A stretch of 64,000 nt of DNA from Palleniella muris (GTDB lineage: Bacteria; Bacteroidota; Bacteroidia; Bacteroidales; Bacteroidaceae), in the NCBI RefSeq assembly GCF_004792655.1, contig NZ_SRZC01000015.1, positions 29,885 through 93,884 of the forward strand, given 5' to 3'. This document shows positions 50,996 to 59,881 of this stretch, in pieces. A program made the position numbers and the translations under genes. Numbering within the stretch: position 1 is the stretch's first letter; each line of letters begins with the position of its first letter. The notes under the pieces were generated by a model, which saw only the letters and a program-made list of their open reading frames with translations, made no database searches and was not told the DNA's origin.

Positions 50996-51817
50996 ATGAA
51001 GACTGTGATAGGAATAGATGTCGGCATATCCACAACCAAGATTGTCGGCATACGCAATGGAAAGATTATTTCTCCAATACGCATCAAGGCGACAGACCCT
51101 GTTACCTCTCTTTATGGTGCTTTCGGAAAGTACATCAACGAGAACAATCTCACTCTCAGTGACATTGAGCAAGTAATGCTTACGGGTGTCGGAGCTGCAT
51201 ATATCAAGGGTGACATTTATGGTCTTCCCACTGCTCGCACCGATGAGTTTGTTGCTGATGGTCTGGGAGCGCAGTATGAGAGTGGTCTTGACAGGATGAT
51301 AGTTGTCTCTATGGGCACTGGAACTACACTTGTCAAGTACGACAACGGTGCGGTGCATCATATTGGTGGACTTGGTATTGGCGGTGGAACGCTTGCCGGT
51401 CTTTCACGACTGTTGTTAGGTACGGATGACGTCAAGCATATTTCCAGCCTTGCCAAGAATGGAAACATCTCTAACATTGATTTGCAGATAGGTGACATCT
51501 GTGCCGAGGAAATCCCCGGTCTGCCTGCATTTGCTACGGCATCGCTCTTCGGAAATGCTAAGGCTACAGCAAAGCATGAGGACATTGCGTTAGGCATCAT
51601 CTGTTCTGTTGTGCAGACAATTGGTTCCGCGGCAATTCTTGCGTCTATCAGTAGTGGAATCAAGGATTTTGTGATGATAGGCAATCTAACCCTCCTACCA
51701 CAGTGCAAGAAGGTGTTTGGAATTATGGAACAGATATATGGCGTGCGATACCATATACCGAAGCATTCCGAGTTTGCCACAGCAATCGGTTCTGCATTGA
51801 ATTATTTCAAGAAATAA
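50996..51817 (+). CDS. coaW: Type II pantothenate kinase
   Basis: This 273-residue kinase of the ASKHA fold phosphorylates pantothenate, the first step of coenzyme A synthesis. The phosphate-binding motifs are VIGIDVGISTTKIVGI at the N-terminus, LTGVGAAYIKG, VVSMGTGTTLV and GGLGIGGGTLAGLSRLLLG. Near the C-terminus SEFATAIGSALNY is typical. This Fumble-like type II form is the usual one in Bacteroidales and Firmicutes and is generally not feedback-inhibited by CoA. The KdsC-like phosphatase gene starts nine bases after its stop. Confidence 0.9.
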   Translation: MKTVIGIDVGISTTKIVGIRNGKIISPIRIKATDPVTSLYGAFGKYINENNLTLSDIEQVMLTGVGAAYIKGDIYGLPTARTDEFVADGLGAQYESGLDRMIVVSMGTGTTLVKYDNGAVHHIGGLGIGGGTLAGLSRLLLGTDDVKHISSLAKNGNISNIDLQIGDICAEEIPGLPAFATASLFGNAKATAKHEDIALGIICSVVQTIGSAAILASISSGIKDFVMIGNLTLLPQCKKVFGIMEQIYGVRYHIPKHSEFATAIGSALNYFKK

Positions 51818-51826
51818 GGTTTGCAA

Positions 51827-52345
51827 ATGATTCCGTATGATTTGACAAAAATACGTGCCGTCATCTTTGATGTCGATGGCGTCCTCTCTGCCGGTACTAT
51901 CACTATGGATTGTACAGGAGAGCCGTTGCGTACAGTGAACATCAAGGACGGTTATGCCATTCAGTTGGCACAGAAACTTGGTCTGCAGATTGCCATTCTC
52001 ACCGGTGGTAACACATCTTCAGTGCGTAAACGTTATGAGAATCTTGGAGTTAAGGATATTTTTATGGGTTGTGCCGTGAAGATAGAGACATACGACATAT
52101 TCCTTGCAGACTCAGGTTTGTCAGATGAGGAGGTTCTGTATATGGGCGATGACATTCCCGACTATGAGGTGATGAAGCGGGTAGGGTGCCCGTGTTGTCC
52201 AAAGGACGCGTGCAGCGACATTCGCGAGATAAGCCTTTATGTCTCTCCATATAACGGAGGCTATGGCTGTGGTAGGGATGTCATAGAACAGGTTCTTCGT
52301 GCTCAGGGCTTGTGGATGAACAGTGCGAAGGCTTTCGGTTGGTGA
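51827..52345 (+). CDS. KdsC-like HAD phosphatase
   Basis: The product is 172 residues from the ATG at 51827. A TTG two codons earlier is less likely. It belongs to the HAD subfamily of 3-deoxy-D-manno-octulosonate 8-phosphate phosphatase, which makes free KDO for lipopolysaccharide. Motif I is [10 protein letters not shown], motif II is [17 protein letters not shown] and motif IV is [16 protein letters not shown]. The tail [20 protein letters not shown] matches the KdsC C-terminal loop that closes the neighbouring active site in the tetramer. It probably shares an operon with coaW and the SDR gene. Confidence 0.88.
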   Translation: MIPYDLTKIRAVIFDVDGVLSAGTITMDCTGEPLRTVNIKDGYAIQLAQKLGLQIAILTGGNTSSVRKRYENLGVKDIFMGCAVKIETYDIFLADSGLSDEEVLYMGDDIPDYEVMKRVGCPCCPKDACSDIREISLYVSPYNGGYGCGRDVIEQVLRAQGLWMNSAKAFGW

Positions 52346-52384
52346 ACGATAAGACGGAATTTCTTGAAGCCAATGAAAAAAGAT

Positions 52385-53158
52385 ATGAAAACAATAATAC
52401 TAACCGGAGGCAGTTCCGGAATAGGAAAAGCTGCTGCCGAGCTGTTTGTGAGCAAAGGCTATGAGGTCTATGAGTTCTCGCGCCATGGTGAGAGCCATGA
52501 CGGTATCAATCATGTTGACTGTGATGTGACTGACCCTGTTGTATGTCGTGCGGCAGTGGAGAAAGTCATCGCTTCTTCCGGCAAGATTGATATCCTTGTT
52601 TGCAATGCAGGCATGGGTGTTTCGGGTGCGATTGAGTTTACAAAAGTCGAGGATGCAAAGCGACAGTTTGAGGTGAATTTCTTTGGTGCATTGAACATCA
52701 CACAGGCAGTCCTTCCTTATATGCGTGAGCGCCGTCAGGGACGCATAGTGTTTACGAGCAGTGTCGCTGCCATCTATGCCATCCCTTTCCAGGCATTCTA
52801 TTCAGCCTCCAAAGCTGCCCTTAATTCCATGGCACTTGCACTTGCCAATGAGGTTCGTCCGTTCGGCATCACCGTTGCCAGTGTGCTTCCTGGAGATGTC
52901 AAGACAAATTTCCAGAGAAAGAAAATCATTGAGGGCGCGGATATTTACACTCATATGGACAAGGCCGTCAAGCAGATGGAACATGATGAGGAGAACGGTA
53001 TGACAGCAGAGCAGATTGCGCGTTGCATCTACCGCACTGCCACAGCTCGCCGTCCATGGTCATTTAACACAACAGGTATGATATACCACCTATTCATATT
53101 TGCCGGCAGACTTTTTCCGACCTCGTTCATTAATTGGGTGCTTGGAAAGATGTACTAA
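52385..53158 (+). CDS. Short-chain dehydrogenase/reductase
   Basis: The product is 257 residues from the ATG at 52385. ATGs at 52364 and 52373 are alternatives. It is a classical SDR with cofactor motif LTGGSSGIGKAAAELF, the VCNAGMG strand, and the catalytic Ser in FTSSVAAIYA followed by YSASKAAL with catalytic Tyr and Lys. The region after the first strand (EFSRHGESHDG) has an Arg, which suggests NADPH. The C-terminal ~40 residues (MIYHLFIFAGRLFPTSFINW) are hydrophobic, as in SDRs that act at membranes on lipid or sterol-like substrates. The substrate is unknown. Confidence 0.85.
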   Translation: MKTIILTGGSSGIGKAAAELFVSKGYEVYEFSRHGESHDGINHVDCDVTDPVVCRAAVEKVIASSGKIDILVCNAGMGVSGAIEFTKVEDAKRQFEVNFFGALNITQAVLPYMRERRQGRIVFTSSVAAIYAIPFQAFYSASKAALNSMALALANEVRPFGITVASVLPGDVKTNFQRKKIIEGADIYTHMDKAVKQMEHDEENGMTAEQIARCIYRTATARRPWSFNTTGMIYHLFIFAGRLFPTSFINWVLGKMY

Positions 53159-53184
53159 ACAAATGCTTTTACCTTAACTAACCT

Positions 53185-54756
53185 ATGAATATGAAAAGAC
53201 AAATACTGCTGTTATTCCTCGTTTCGATGAGCCTGCACTGTTTTGCCGGTGACATTTATGTGTCTGTCAGCGGTAGCGACAAGGCAACAGGTGTTAAGAA
53301 TGCTCCCGTACAAACACTTCAAAAGGCGTTGCGCATAGCAAGAGAATGGCGACGCACAAATAATCCTAATATAAAGGACGGCATAACAATAAACCTTGCT
53401 AAAGGAGATACTTTCGTACTTGACGAACCGCTTTACATACGTCCCGAAGATAGCGGAACGCCCGATAGTCCTACCATTATCACGGGCGGAACCATTTCCG
53501 GTGGTAAGGCTGACAACTCCTGTATTATGGAAGAATATCCTGAAATGGAGCGTATGCTTGCCTTTGACAAGGACAATGAGCAAATCATCATTCCTGCGAA
53601 GTCGTTGCAGACTTATGGAATAACCAATGTTGCCGATGCTGCCAAGTATGAGATGGTTGTGCATCAGCGTTGGGCAATTGCCATCCTGCGTATCAAGGCT
53701 ATCAGTATTTCCGGCGATAAAGCCATTGTCACGTTCCGCAATCCAGAGTCACGCTGGGAGTTCTCACATCCGTGGCCGCAACCGGTGATAGACGAGGAGA
53801 GAGGTTCTTCCTCATTCCTGCTGCGTCCTATACCTCAGCCCTCAGCTTCTTTGTCACGCCTTGTGACAATAGAAGGCTCGGAATATGCCTCTGTACATGA
53901 CATCTCTTTCAAGAATGTCTCTTTTGAGAATGCCTCATGGGAGCGTCCTTTGAAATATGGGCATGTCACACTTCAGGGTGGTTTCCCGATAATCGACGCA
54001 TACAAACTCACAGAGAACGAGGGGATGCCGTGGGCTCCTACGCTTGAAAACCAGGCATGGGTGATACGCCCGGAGGCTGCAGTGTCTGTGGTTTATGCTG
54101 AGCGTGTTAACTTTAAGAACTGCACATTCACAAACTTATCATCCACAGCGTTGGATTATGCACATCACTGTGTCGGTGCAATGATTGTCGGAAACAAGTT
54201 TGAGAACATCGGCGGCACGGCAATCATGGCAGGCTCTTTTGGCGAAGGACCATGTGAAGCGCATCATCCACGTAACTACACAAACACAACCGGCTTTGTC
54301 ATTGACGGTAATATAATCCACAATGTCACAACACGCGATTGGGGTGCGGTGGCTATCGGCTGTGGCTATGTTCGTGACTTCTCCATTAAAAATAATAATG
54401 TATCACGAGTGAACTACTCCGGCATCTGTGTAGGCTGGGGCTGGACTCCTAAAGACACGGGTATGCGCAACAATCGTATCATAGGCAATACTGTCAAAGA
54501 TTATGCGCGCATTCTTTATGATGCAGGAGGTATCTACACGATGTCCAATCAGCCCGGCTCGCTCATAGAGAACAATACTGTCAGCGCGCCACACCCTTCG
54601 CCTTATGCGACAAACTTCCGCGCATTCCCTATCTATTTCGATGCTTGCACTGATGGCTATACCGTCAGGAACAACTCCCTCTCTGTGAATCTTTCCGTAC
54701 AAAAAGAAAAATACGGTTGGAACACTCCGGGACCGAAAATGGAGGTTGAGAAATAA
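53185..54756 (+). CDS. Exported right-handed beta-helix protein
   Basis: This 523-residue protein has signal peptide MNMKRQILLLFLVSMSLHCFAG. The mature part begins DIYVSVSGSDKATGVKNAPV, the usual start of pectate-lyase-like parallel beta-helix enzymes. Regular coils follow, such as VNFKNCTFTNLSSTALDYAH, MIVGNKFENIGGTAIMAGSF, FSIKNNNVSRVNYSGICVG and SLIENNTVSAPHPS. The fold is that of polysaccharide lyases and some glycosidases, but I cannot assign a catalytic family. With the pectinesterase-like gene at 55288 it suggests handling of plant cell-wall pectin. There is no C-terminal sorting tail. Confidence 0.75.
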   Translation: MNMKRQILLLFLVSMSLHCFAGDIYVSVSGSDKATGVKNAPVQTLQKALRIAREWRRTNNPNIKDGITINLAKGDTFVLDEPLYIRPEDSGTPDSPTIITGGTISGGKADNSCIMEEYPEMERMLAFDKDNEQIIIPAKSLQTYGITNVADAAKYEMVVHQRWAIAILRIKAISISGDKAIVTFRNPESRWEFSHPWPQPVIDEERGSSSFLLRPIPQPSASLSRLVTIEGSEYASVHDISFKNVSFENASWERPLKYGHVTLQGGFPIIDAYKLTENEGMPWAPTLENQAWVIRPEAAVSVVYAERVNFKNCTFTNLSSTALDYAHHCVGAMIVGNKFENIGGTAIMAGSFGEGPCEAHHPRNYTNTTGFVIDGNIIHNVTTRDWGAVAIGCGYVRDFSIKNNNVSRVNYSGICVGWGWTPKDTGMRNNRIIGNTVKDYARILYDAGGIYTMSNQPGSLIENNTVSAPHPSPYATNFRAFPIYFDACTDGYTVRNNSLSVNLSVQKEKYGWNTPGPKMEVEK

Positions 54757-54791
54757 ATAACGATTCTTTTGACTTTTAATACCAAAGAGCT

Positions 54792-55244
54792 TTGAAAACC
54801 AAAATACTTTTTGTATGCCACGGAAACATCTGCAGAAGTCCGATGGCAGAGTTCATAATGAAGAGACTTGTCAGCGAAGCCGGCAGGTCAGATGAGTTTG
54901 AAATAGCGTCAGCAGCAACAAGTACCGAAGAGATAGGCAACAGTGTCTATCCTCCTGCACGCCGCAAGCTGGCAGAACACGGAATAAACTGCGAAGGAAA
55001 GACCGCACGGCAGTTGCGCCGTGACGACTATGCCCACTATGACCTGCTGATAGGCATGGATTCCTATAACATACGCAATATGCAGCGCATGTGCGGTGGT
55101 GACTCGGAAGGAAAAATCCACATGCTGCTTGATTATACAAACCGTCCGGGAGATGTTGCCGACCCATGGTACACAGGCAACTTTGACGCTACCTACCGTG
55201 ATTGCCTTGAAGGCTGCCGCGAACTTCTGAAACATTGCCCTTAA
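54792..55244 (+). CDS. Low-molecular-weight protein-tyrosine-phosphatase-like protein
   Basis: This 150-residue protein has a TTG start at 54792. The nearest upstream in-frame codon of note is a stop at 54777, and no ATG fits. The phosphate-binding loop is CX5R (VCHGNICRSP, Cys9 to Arg15) and the general acid lies in DPWYTG (near residue 126). This matches low-molecular-weight phosphatases such as Wzb, which often act on tyrosine kinases that control polysaccharide export. No such kinase is nearby. The short 36-base gap from the beta-helix gene suggests co-transcription. Confidence 0.88.
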   Translation: MKTKILFVCHGNICRSPMAEFIMKRLVSEAGRSDEFEIASAATSTEEIGNSVYPPARRKLAEHGINCEGKTARQLRRDDYAHYDLLIGMDSYNIRNMQRMCGGDSEGKIHMLLDYTNRPGDVADPWYTGNFDATYRDCLEGCRELLKHCP

Positions 55245-55287
55245 AGGGAAGATTTGTTTGTAAAAAGTAATTATAACTGCCGAAAAG

Positions 55288-56838
55288 ATGAAAAATATAC
55301 GTATTGCTGCCTTATCCTTACTGGTTTTGGTTGGTTTGTGCGATGTCAATGCGCAGACACTGACGCTTAATCCTCAAAACGGTGCTGTTGGCGTTTGCCC
55401 TGACACACATCTTCAAATCACTTTCGATGATGTTCCTGCCGTAGGCTCTGCGGGAATGATACGCATCACGGATGTTGCCACAGGAGTGGTAGTTGACAGC
55501 ATTGACCTAAGTGTTCCCGCCGGTCCGACGGAGAGCCGCACTTATGGAAAAGACTGCGGCTACACGAAAATCCCATATGATTATGCGCGCACGGTGATGC
55601 CTACCAATCGGGACACTCGCCCCGGCACTCCGTCAGGCACAGCTGAGCCAACGCCTCCTGAGTATCAGCTTAACATTATCGGCGGTTTTACCGATGCTTT
55701 CCATTTCTATCCTGTCATAATCCATGACAAGACAGCCACAATCTATCTGCATAACAACGTTTTGGACTATGGCAGGAAATATAGTGTGGAAATATCCGGC
55801 GGAGCGATAAAGGCGCGGAAATATAAAGGTACGACGCGTAAGCAGCCATGGACTTTCACAACAAAGGAAGCGCCGAAGTTCCTGAAAGATACTCTCGTTG
55901 TGGACGCTTCCGGTTGTGGTGATTACTGCACAGTGCAAGGCGCGCTTGACGCTGTGCCGGATTTCAGTGCACGGCGTACAGTGATATTGGTGAAAGCCGG
56001 CGATTATGAGGAGATAGTTTACGCCCGTAACAAGACCAATGTGAAGATTAAAGGTGAGGGAATGGCGTCTACGCGTGTGCATTACGCTAACAATGAGGTG
56101 TTCAATCCTCACCCCTTGACGGTGAAAACCAATGAATGGCCCGGTACATTCCCTTCTCGTCGTGCAGCTTTCGCACTTGACAATTGCCATGACATCATTT
56201 TGGAAGACATGACAATAGCCACCGATTTGCAAGGTCAGGCAGAGGGACTGCTAATCAATGGAGAACGTATTGCGCTGTACAGGGTTCATGTCATAGGGTC
56301 CGGTGATGCGCTTCAGGCAAACGGCACTATCTATATGGAGTGCTGCGAACTTGACGGCGGAGGTGACACCATACTTGGAAGGGGCAGCCTTTTTGCCTAC
56401 CGCAGCCATTTCCGCAATGGTGGCGGACCATTCTCATGGGTGAGGAACACTGCCGGCCATCATGGTGATGTGTTTTTGGAATGTACTTTCTCTGCTCCTG
56501 ACGGATGCAAAGCTGACTTTGGGCGCACCAACACCAATAAGGGCACGTCATATCCTGATGCTGAGTTTGTGCTAATCAATTGCTTCACTCACAACATCAT
56601 CCCTGAAGGATGGAGTTCTATCGGATTGCCGACAGCACGGATGCTTGAATATGGCACACGAGACAGTCACACACGCCGGCTTGTAGATACTTCTCACCGA
56701 CATCCTTATTCTCGCCGGCTAAATGCCAAGACTGATGCCGCCCTTATCAAATGCTATTCCACACCGGCCTTCGTCTTGAAAGGTTGGCATCCTGCCGGTT
56801 CCTCGGTATCTCTGCAAACAAACTGTGCAGTGCAATAA
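55288..56838 (+). CDS. Exported pectinesterase-family protein with Ig-like N-terminal domain
   Basis: This 516-residue protein has a signal peptide ending CDVNA. Residues ~23-195 form a bacterial Ig-like domain (LTLNPQNGAVGVCPDTHLQI, then VVDSIDLSVPAG). From about residue 205 it is a CE8-type beta-helix: VDASGCGDYCTVQGALDAVP, VKAGDYEEIVYARNKTNVKI and DLQGQAEGLLING. The catalytic region of pectin methylesterases appears in a divergent form, GDALQANGTIYMECCELDGG then GDTILGRG, with the key Asp kept. It probably removes methyl groups from pectin in the periplasm or at the cell surface. Divergence at the QD motif leaves the activity uncertain. Confidence 0.82.
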   Translation: MKNIRIAALSLLVLVGLCDVNAQTLTLNPQNGAVGVCPDTHLQITFDDVPAVGSAGMIRITDVATGVVVDSIDLSVPAGPTESRTYGKDCGYTKIPYDYARTVMPTNRDTRPGTPSGTAEPTPPEYQLNIIGGFTDAFHFYPVIIHDKTATIYLHNNVLDYGRKYSVEISGGAIKARKYKGTTRKQPWTFTTKEAPKFLKDTLVVDASGCGDYCTVQGALDAVPDFSARRTVILVKAGDYEEIVYARNKTNVKIKGEGMASTRVHYANNEVFNPHPLTVKTNEWPGTFPSRRAAFALDNCHDIILEDMTIATDLQGQAEGLLINGERIALYRVHVIGSGDALQANGTIYMECCELDGGGDTILGRGSLFAYRSHFRNGGGPFSWVRNTAGHHGDVFLECTFSAPDGCKADFGRTNTNKGTSYPDAEFVLINCFTHNIIPEGWSSIGLPTARMLEYGTRDSHTRRLVDTSHRHPYSRRLNAKTDAALIKCYSTPAFVLKGWHPAGSSVSLQTNCAVQ

Positions 56839-56950
56839 ACGAAAAAGAATAATAAAGTTAAGCAGCTGTTGAAAATCAATTTCCAATAGCTGCTTATCAA
56901 ACAAGTTGAGTCTCTGTTACTCTGATTTGCCCAACGATTTACATTTGCTT

Positions 56951-57556
56951 ATGACAATAGAAGAACATCCTTTACGCCCGTTCCTTCCGCCGGGAGGAAA
57001 GATACTCTTCCTTGGTAGTTTTCCGCCGCCGAAAGCACGGTGGTCGATGGATTTCTTTTACCCCAACTGGATAAATGACTTCTGGCGTCTGATGGGCTTG
57101 ATTCACTATGGTGACAAGGCTCATTTTGAGGTGAAAGGGGAGAAACGTTTTTACAAAGAACGGATAGTTGAGTTTGCAGAACGCAATGGGCTGGCTTTCT
57201 ACGACACAGCGGTAAAAGTGTGCCGCCATAAAGACAATGCCAGTGACAATTTCCTTGAGATACTTGAGCCTACGGACATCTCCGCTTTGCTCACAGCCAT
57301 GCCATGCTGCCACACAGTTGTCACGACAGGAGGGAAAGCGAGTGAAGAGTTGAAGATGCAGCTATCCGCCTCCGCCGATATCTTCTCCTCAAAGCCTGCC
57401 ACTCTTATCCCTATGCCACCGATAGGAGGCTGTGTGGAACTGGAGTTTTCCGGCCGTCAGTTGCGGTGGTGGCGTATGCCGTCATCGTCACGCGCCTATC
57501 CGCTCAAATTGGAAAAGAAGGCGGAATACTACCACCGTTTGTTTGAGGAATGTTAA
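56951..57556 (+). CDS. Uracil-DNA-glycosylase-superfamily protein
   Basis: The product is 201 residues from the ATG at 56951. The frame extends 15 codons upstream without family similarity. It begins with FLPPGGKILFLGSFPPPKAR followed by WSMDFFYPNWINDFW, a pattern of the UDG-like superfamily (motif A with a GSFPP turn). TVVTTGGKASEEL and PPIGGCVELEFS follow. These small Bacteroidales proteins are usually annotated as uracil-DNA glycosylase family, but the catalytic activity is unproven. It is preceded by the short inverted repeat AGCAGCT...AGCTGCT (about 56858-56895), possibly the pectinesterase terminator. Confidence 0.75.
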   Translation: MTIEEHPLRPFLPPGGKILFLGSFPPPKARWSMDFFYPNWINDFWRLMGLIHYGDKAHFEVKGEKRFYKERIVEFAERNGLAFYDTAVKVCRHKDNASDNFLEILEPTDISALLTAMPCCHTVVTTGGKASEELKMQLSASADIFSSKPATLIPMPPIGGCVELEFSGRQLRWWRMPSSSRAYPLKLEKKAEYYHRLFEEC

Positions 57557-57597
57557 GTGTGCCAGGTCTCATATACAAATAAGTGACTGTTGGTAAT

Positions 57598-57645
57598 TAA
57601 GTTAGCCAACAAAATTATATCATTTGATTTTGTTGACTAACTTAG
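57598..57645. repeat. Family B short hairpin
   Basis: TTAAGTTAGCCAACAAAATT and its near-complement (ATTTTGTTGACTAACTTAG) enclose about ten bases. The arms resemble the terminal repeats of the element at 18286-18486. Located 45 bases after the UDG-like gene, it may also serve as its terminator. Confidence 0.55.
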
Positions 57646-57669
57646 TTATCTATGATGCCAGAACTTCGC

Positions 57670-57735
57670 TGTAAAGTGTGGCGCTACCACATCTTCTGAA
57701 CAATGTCCGTAGCGACTCATGGAGTTTTCTTGGGT
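57670..57735. repeat. Dispersed repeat D, copy 3
   Basis: GTAAAGTGTGGCGCTACCACATCTT matches the first half of the 18560-18650 copy, and CATGGAGTTTTCTTGGG resembles its end. Confidence 0.4.
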
Positions 57736-57748
57736 ATATATAATAAAT

Positions 57749-57848
57749 AATGTATGGCAAATCTGTCAAAGAACACTTGTCTTCTAAAGACGCTGCAAAG
57801 GTACAACATTTTACAAGCGATTCCAAATTTTATAGGGGTATCAATGGG
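57749..57848 (-). promoter_or_regulatory. rRNA-type promoter and boxA leader without rRNA, copy 2
   Basis: On the minus strand TTTGG (57823-57827), 19 bases, TACCTTTG (57796-57803), then the boxA-like GTTCTTTGACAGATTT (57760-57775). About 100 bases match 45866-45970 in reverse orientation, including the tandem ATACCCC block upstream of the -33. Confidence 0.6.
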
Positions 57849-57858
57849 GGTATGTACC

Positions 57859-57904
57859 AATTTGTGTATGGTAACTACTCGTGGAGTGTTACCATACACA
57901 AATT
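57859..57904. repeat. Perfect 17-bp inverted repeat
   Basis: AATTTGTGTATGGTAAC and GTTACCATACACAAATT enclose 12 bases that can pair further (ACTC/GAGT). It lies just upstream, in the minus-strand sense, of the rRNA-type promoter. Confidence 0.8.
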
Positions 57905-58262
57905 AATGGCTAAGCATCTGAAAAATAAGTTATACTTTATGACTCAAAAACGATAACTTTACAAATGAAAAAGTAAAACTTTATAAAACATGTGGCAATG
58001 GCTTGTCCATATGATCTTACTATTGCTATTCTACATAATATCTCTCATGCGGATAATAGCGCCATTGCAGATTCTATAGACAAACAATATCAGTAATAAG
58101 CAATAATATACGCATGGAAGATATTTTGCAGACACTGAAGAAGAGTTTATCCAGTTTGACTGTCTTTTATTTCCCAACACCCACCTCTTGCCGGTTCGAT
58201 ATGTTTTATTTTTCCTTCATCTTTCAATCTGTTGATAATATTCCTGACAGATTTCACTGGTA

Positions 58263-59730
58263 TCATACCAATTTTTCTTTAAGTTTATCACACAGTACCC
58301 AACCGCCGGTTTTCTTTGATCCTTCACGTTTGATAAGTTCCATCTGCTGCAAGATATTTGTGTATTCTGTAACCGTGCGGCAAGAGGCTTTTGTCCACTC
58401 TACCAATTCTTTACTTGTTATTGCAGGACGCGATGCGATTAGTAATGTCATATCTTGAAGGGTTTGGATTTTGCCGTCTGAAAGTGTGTTGTATCCTTCC
58501 AACAGTTTACATGTAGATTCCAATATCCTCTTCACATTATCAGGAGAAAGTTGCGCATTATCGGGAGAAAGTTGCGCATTATTTTTGTCTCTCCAGATAA
58601 TAGCTACAAATTTATCTCGTTCAATATCATTGTTCAGTTCTACACGTGAGCCTGATTTAATAGCACGAGTGATGCCTGTTCCCAAGCCTCTATATGGCAT
58701 TGTTTTGCCACAGAATTGTGATAATTGCGGATTGCGCTTGGTGGCATTGCCCAACATTATTCGTTCGATGGTCAAATCTGCCGGCAAGCATCCTGGGCTT
58801 TCTATTTCAATACGATTGTCGAATATAAAGAGTTTTACAACATCATCACCCAGAGTCTCTCTGTGAACCAAAGCATTCTGGATAAGTTCCTCAAGTGCAA
58901 TGCGTGATACTTCCAATCTTCCTGTAGAGTTGAAAGATTGGCCTTCCTGCAAATGACGAAGGTTGCCTTCACAGAAGCGAATAGCTTGTTCGTACATTTC
59001 TGGTATTGTCCCCTCTATGTCAACACTATCTCTATATTCGGTTCCCGACTTGTCGTTACCAACAAAACAAACAGCTTTTATCTTAAACTGTGGGCATTTC
59101 CATGTAGGCATAATACCGAAGAAGAGCAGACCGGCTAAAGTTGCTTGTCCTTTTTCGTCAAGTAGGCACAGATTCTCGTATAAAGCGGCAATAGGCACAT
59201 CAAAATCCTCTTTAGTTTTACCAAATTGTTTGAGAAAGAACTTGTCAATCAATGATTCGCTTAGATTCTTAACGGACGTATTAGGAACACCCATCTTGTC
59301 AGGATAGTATTGTCCCGACTCATAAAACATTCGTAGTATCTCTCGGTTGTCATTTATCTGTCTCTTGTCTGCACCTTGTTTTACATAAATCAATCCTCCC
59401 TTTTTGGTTTTATAAGGTTTGTTGCTGCCGGAAGGAATGTTGATAACCAATATGTCTTACCTTCGATTTCTTCCGGATGTGACAGAATGTAAAGAGGTGG
59501 GATAATGTTATTCTCAGCCATATTGCTGGCTTTTGATGAACTTCATCGTATGTCAACCCTTCTATGCTGCCGGTTTTATCTTCTATGCCAAACACGATAC
59601 TACCGCCTCTGCTGTTGGCAAAAGCTATCGTCTCTTTACTTATTTTATCGTTATCGCTCCACTGCAGTTTGAATTGTAGTGTTGAAGATTCACCTTGAGC
59701 GATACGTTTCTTCAATTCTTCTTTTTTCAT
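58263..59730 (-). pseudogene. Frameshifted AlbA_2/Schlafen-type ATP-binding protein
   Basis: Two minus-strand frames together encode one protein of about 488 residues. The N-terminal frame (from 59730) has the AlbA_2 motif ESSTLQFKLQW, then ETIAFANSRGGSIVFGIEDK. At an AAAA run near 59535 the frame shifts, and the correct sequence continues in another frame (ASNMAENNIIPPLYILSHPE). Near 59460 it shifts again into the C-terminal frame, which ends at 58263. That frame carries LIYVKQGADKRQIND, ALEELIQNALVHRE and a histidine-kinase-like ATPase region (SPGCLPADLTIERIMLG, then PYRGLGTGI), followed by a winged-helix tail. A direct repeat of about 15 bases encoding QLSPDNAQLSPDN is present. The family occurs in defence islands and transcription control. 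Real decay and sequencing error are both possible. Confidence 0.7.
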
Positions 59731-59881
59731 GATTACTAATCTGCATAAAAAATGTTTCTTAAATAGTCTTGTTGAGCGTATGATAACTGAGTGTTTTGCG
59801 TTCCATTAAATTTTAATGGTCAACATGCTTAACCTGATGTTTCCATTTCTTTACCATTAATCATACTGATCGCTATTGAAC

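Larger units (their letters stand above)
57557..58262. other. Gene-free stretch at the edge of the defence region
   Basis: No credible intact gene. It holds the family B hairpin, repeat D (about 57670-57735), the inverted rRNA-type leader (57749-57848) and a long hairpin (57859-57904). Short plus-strand frames from 57997 (MACPYDLTIAILHNISHADN) and 58114 (MEDILQTLKKSLSSL) look like starts of disrupted genes. Confidence 0.5.

Noticed and set aside
58114..58458. 114-residue plus-strand gene before the AlbA_2 pseudogene
   Set aside because: Only the first ~17 residues look protein-like. The rest is antisense to the pseudogene, so at most it is a truncated remnant.
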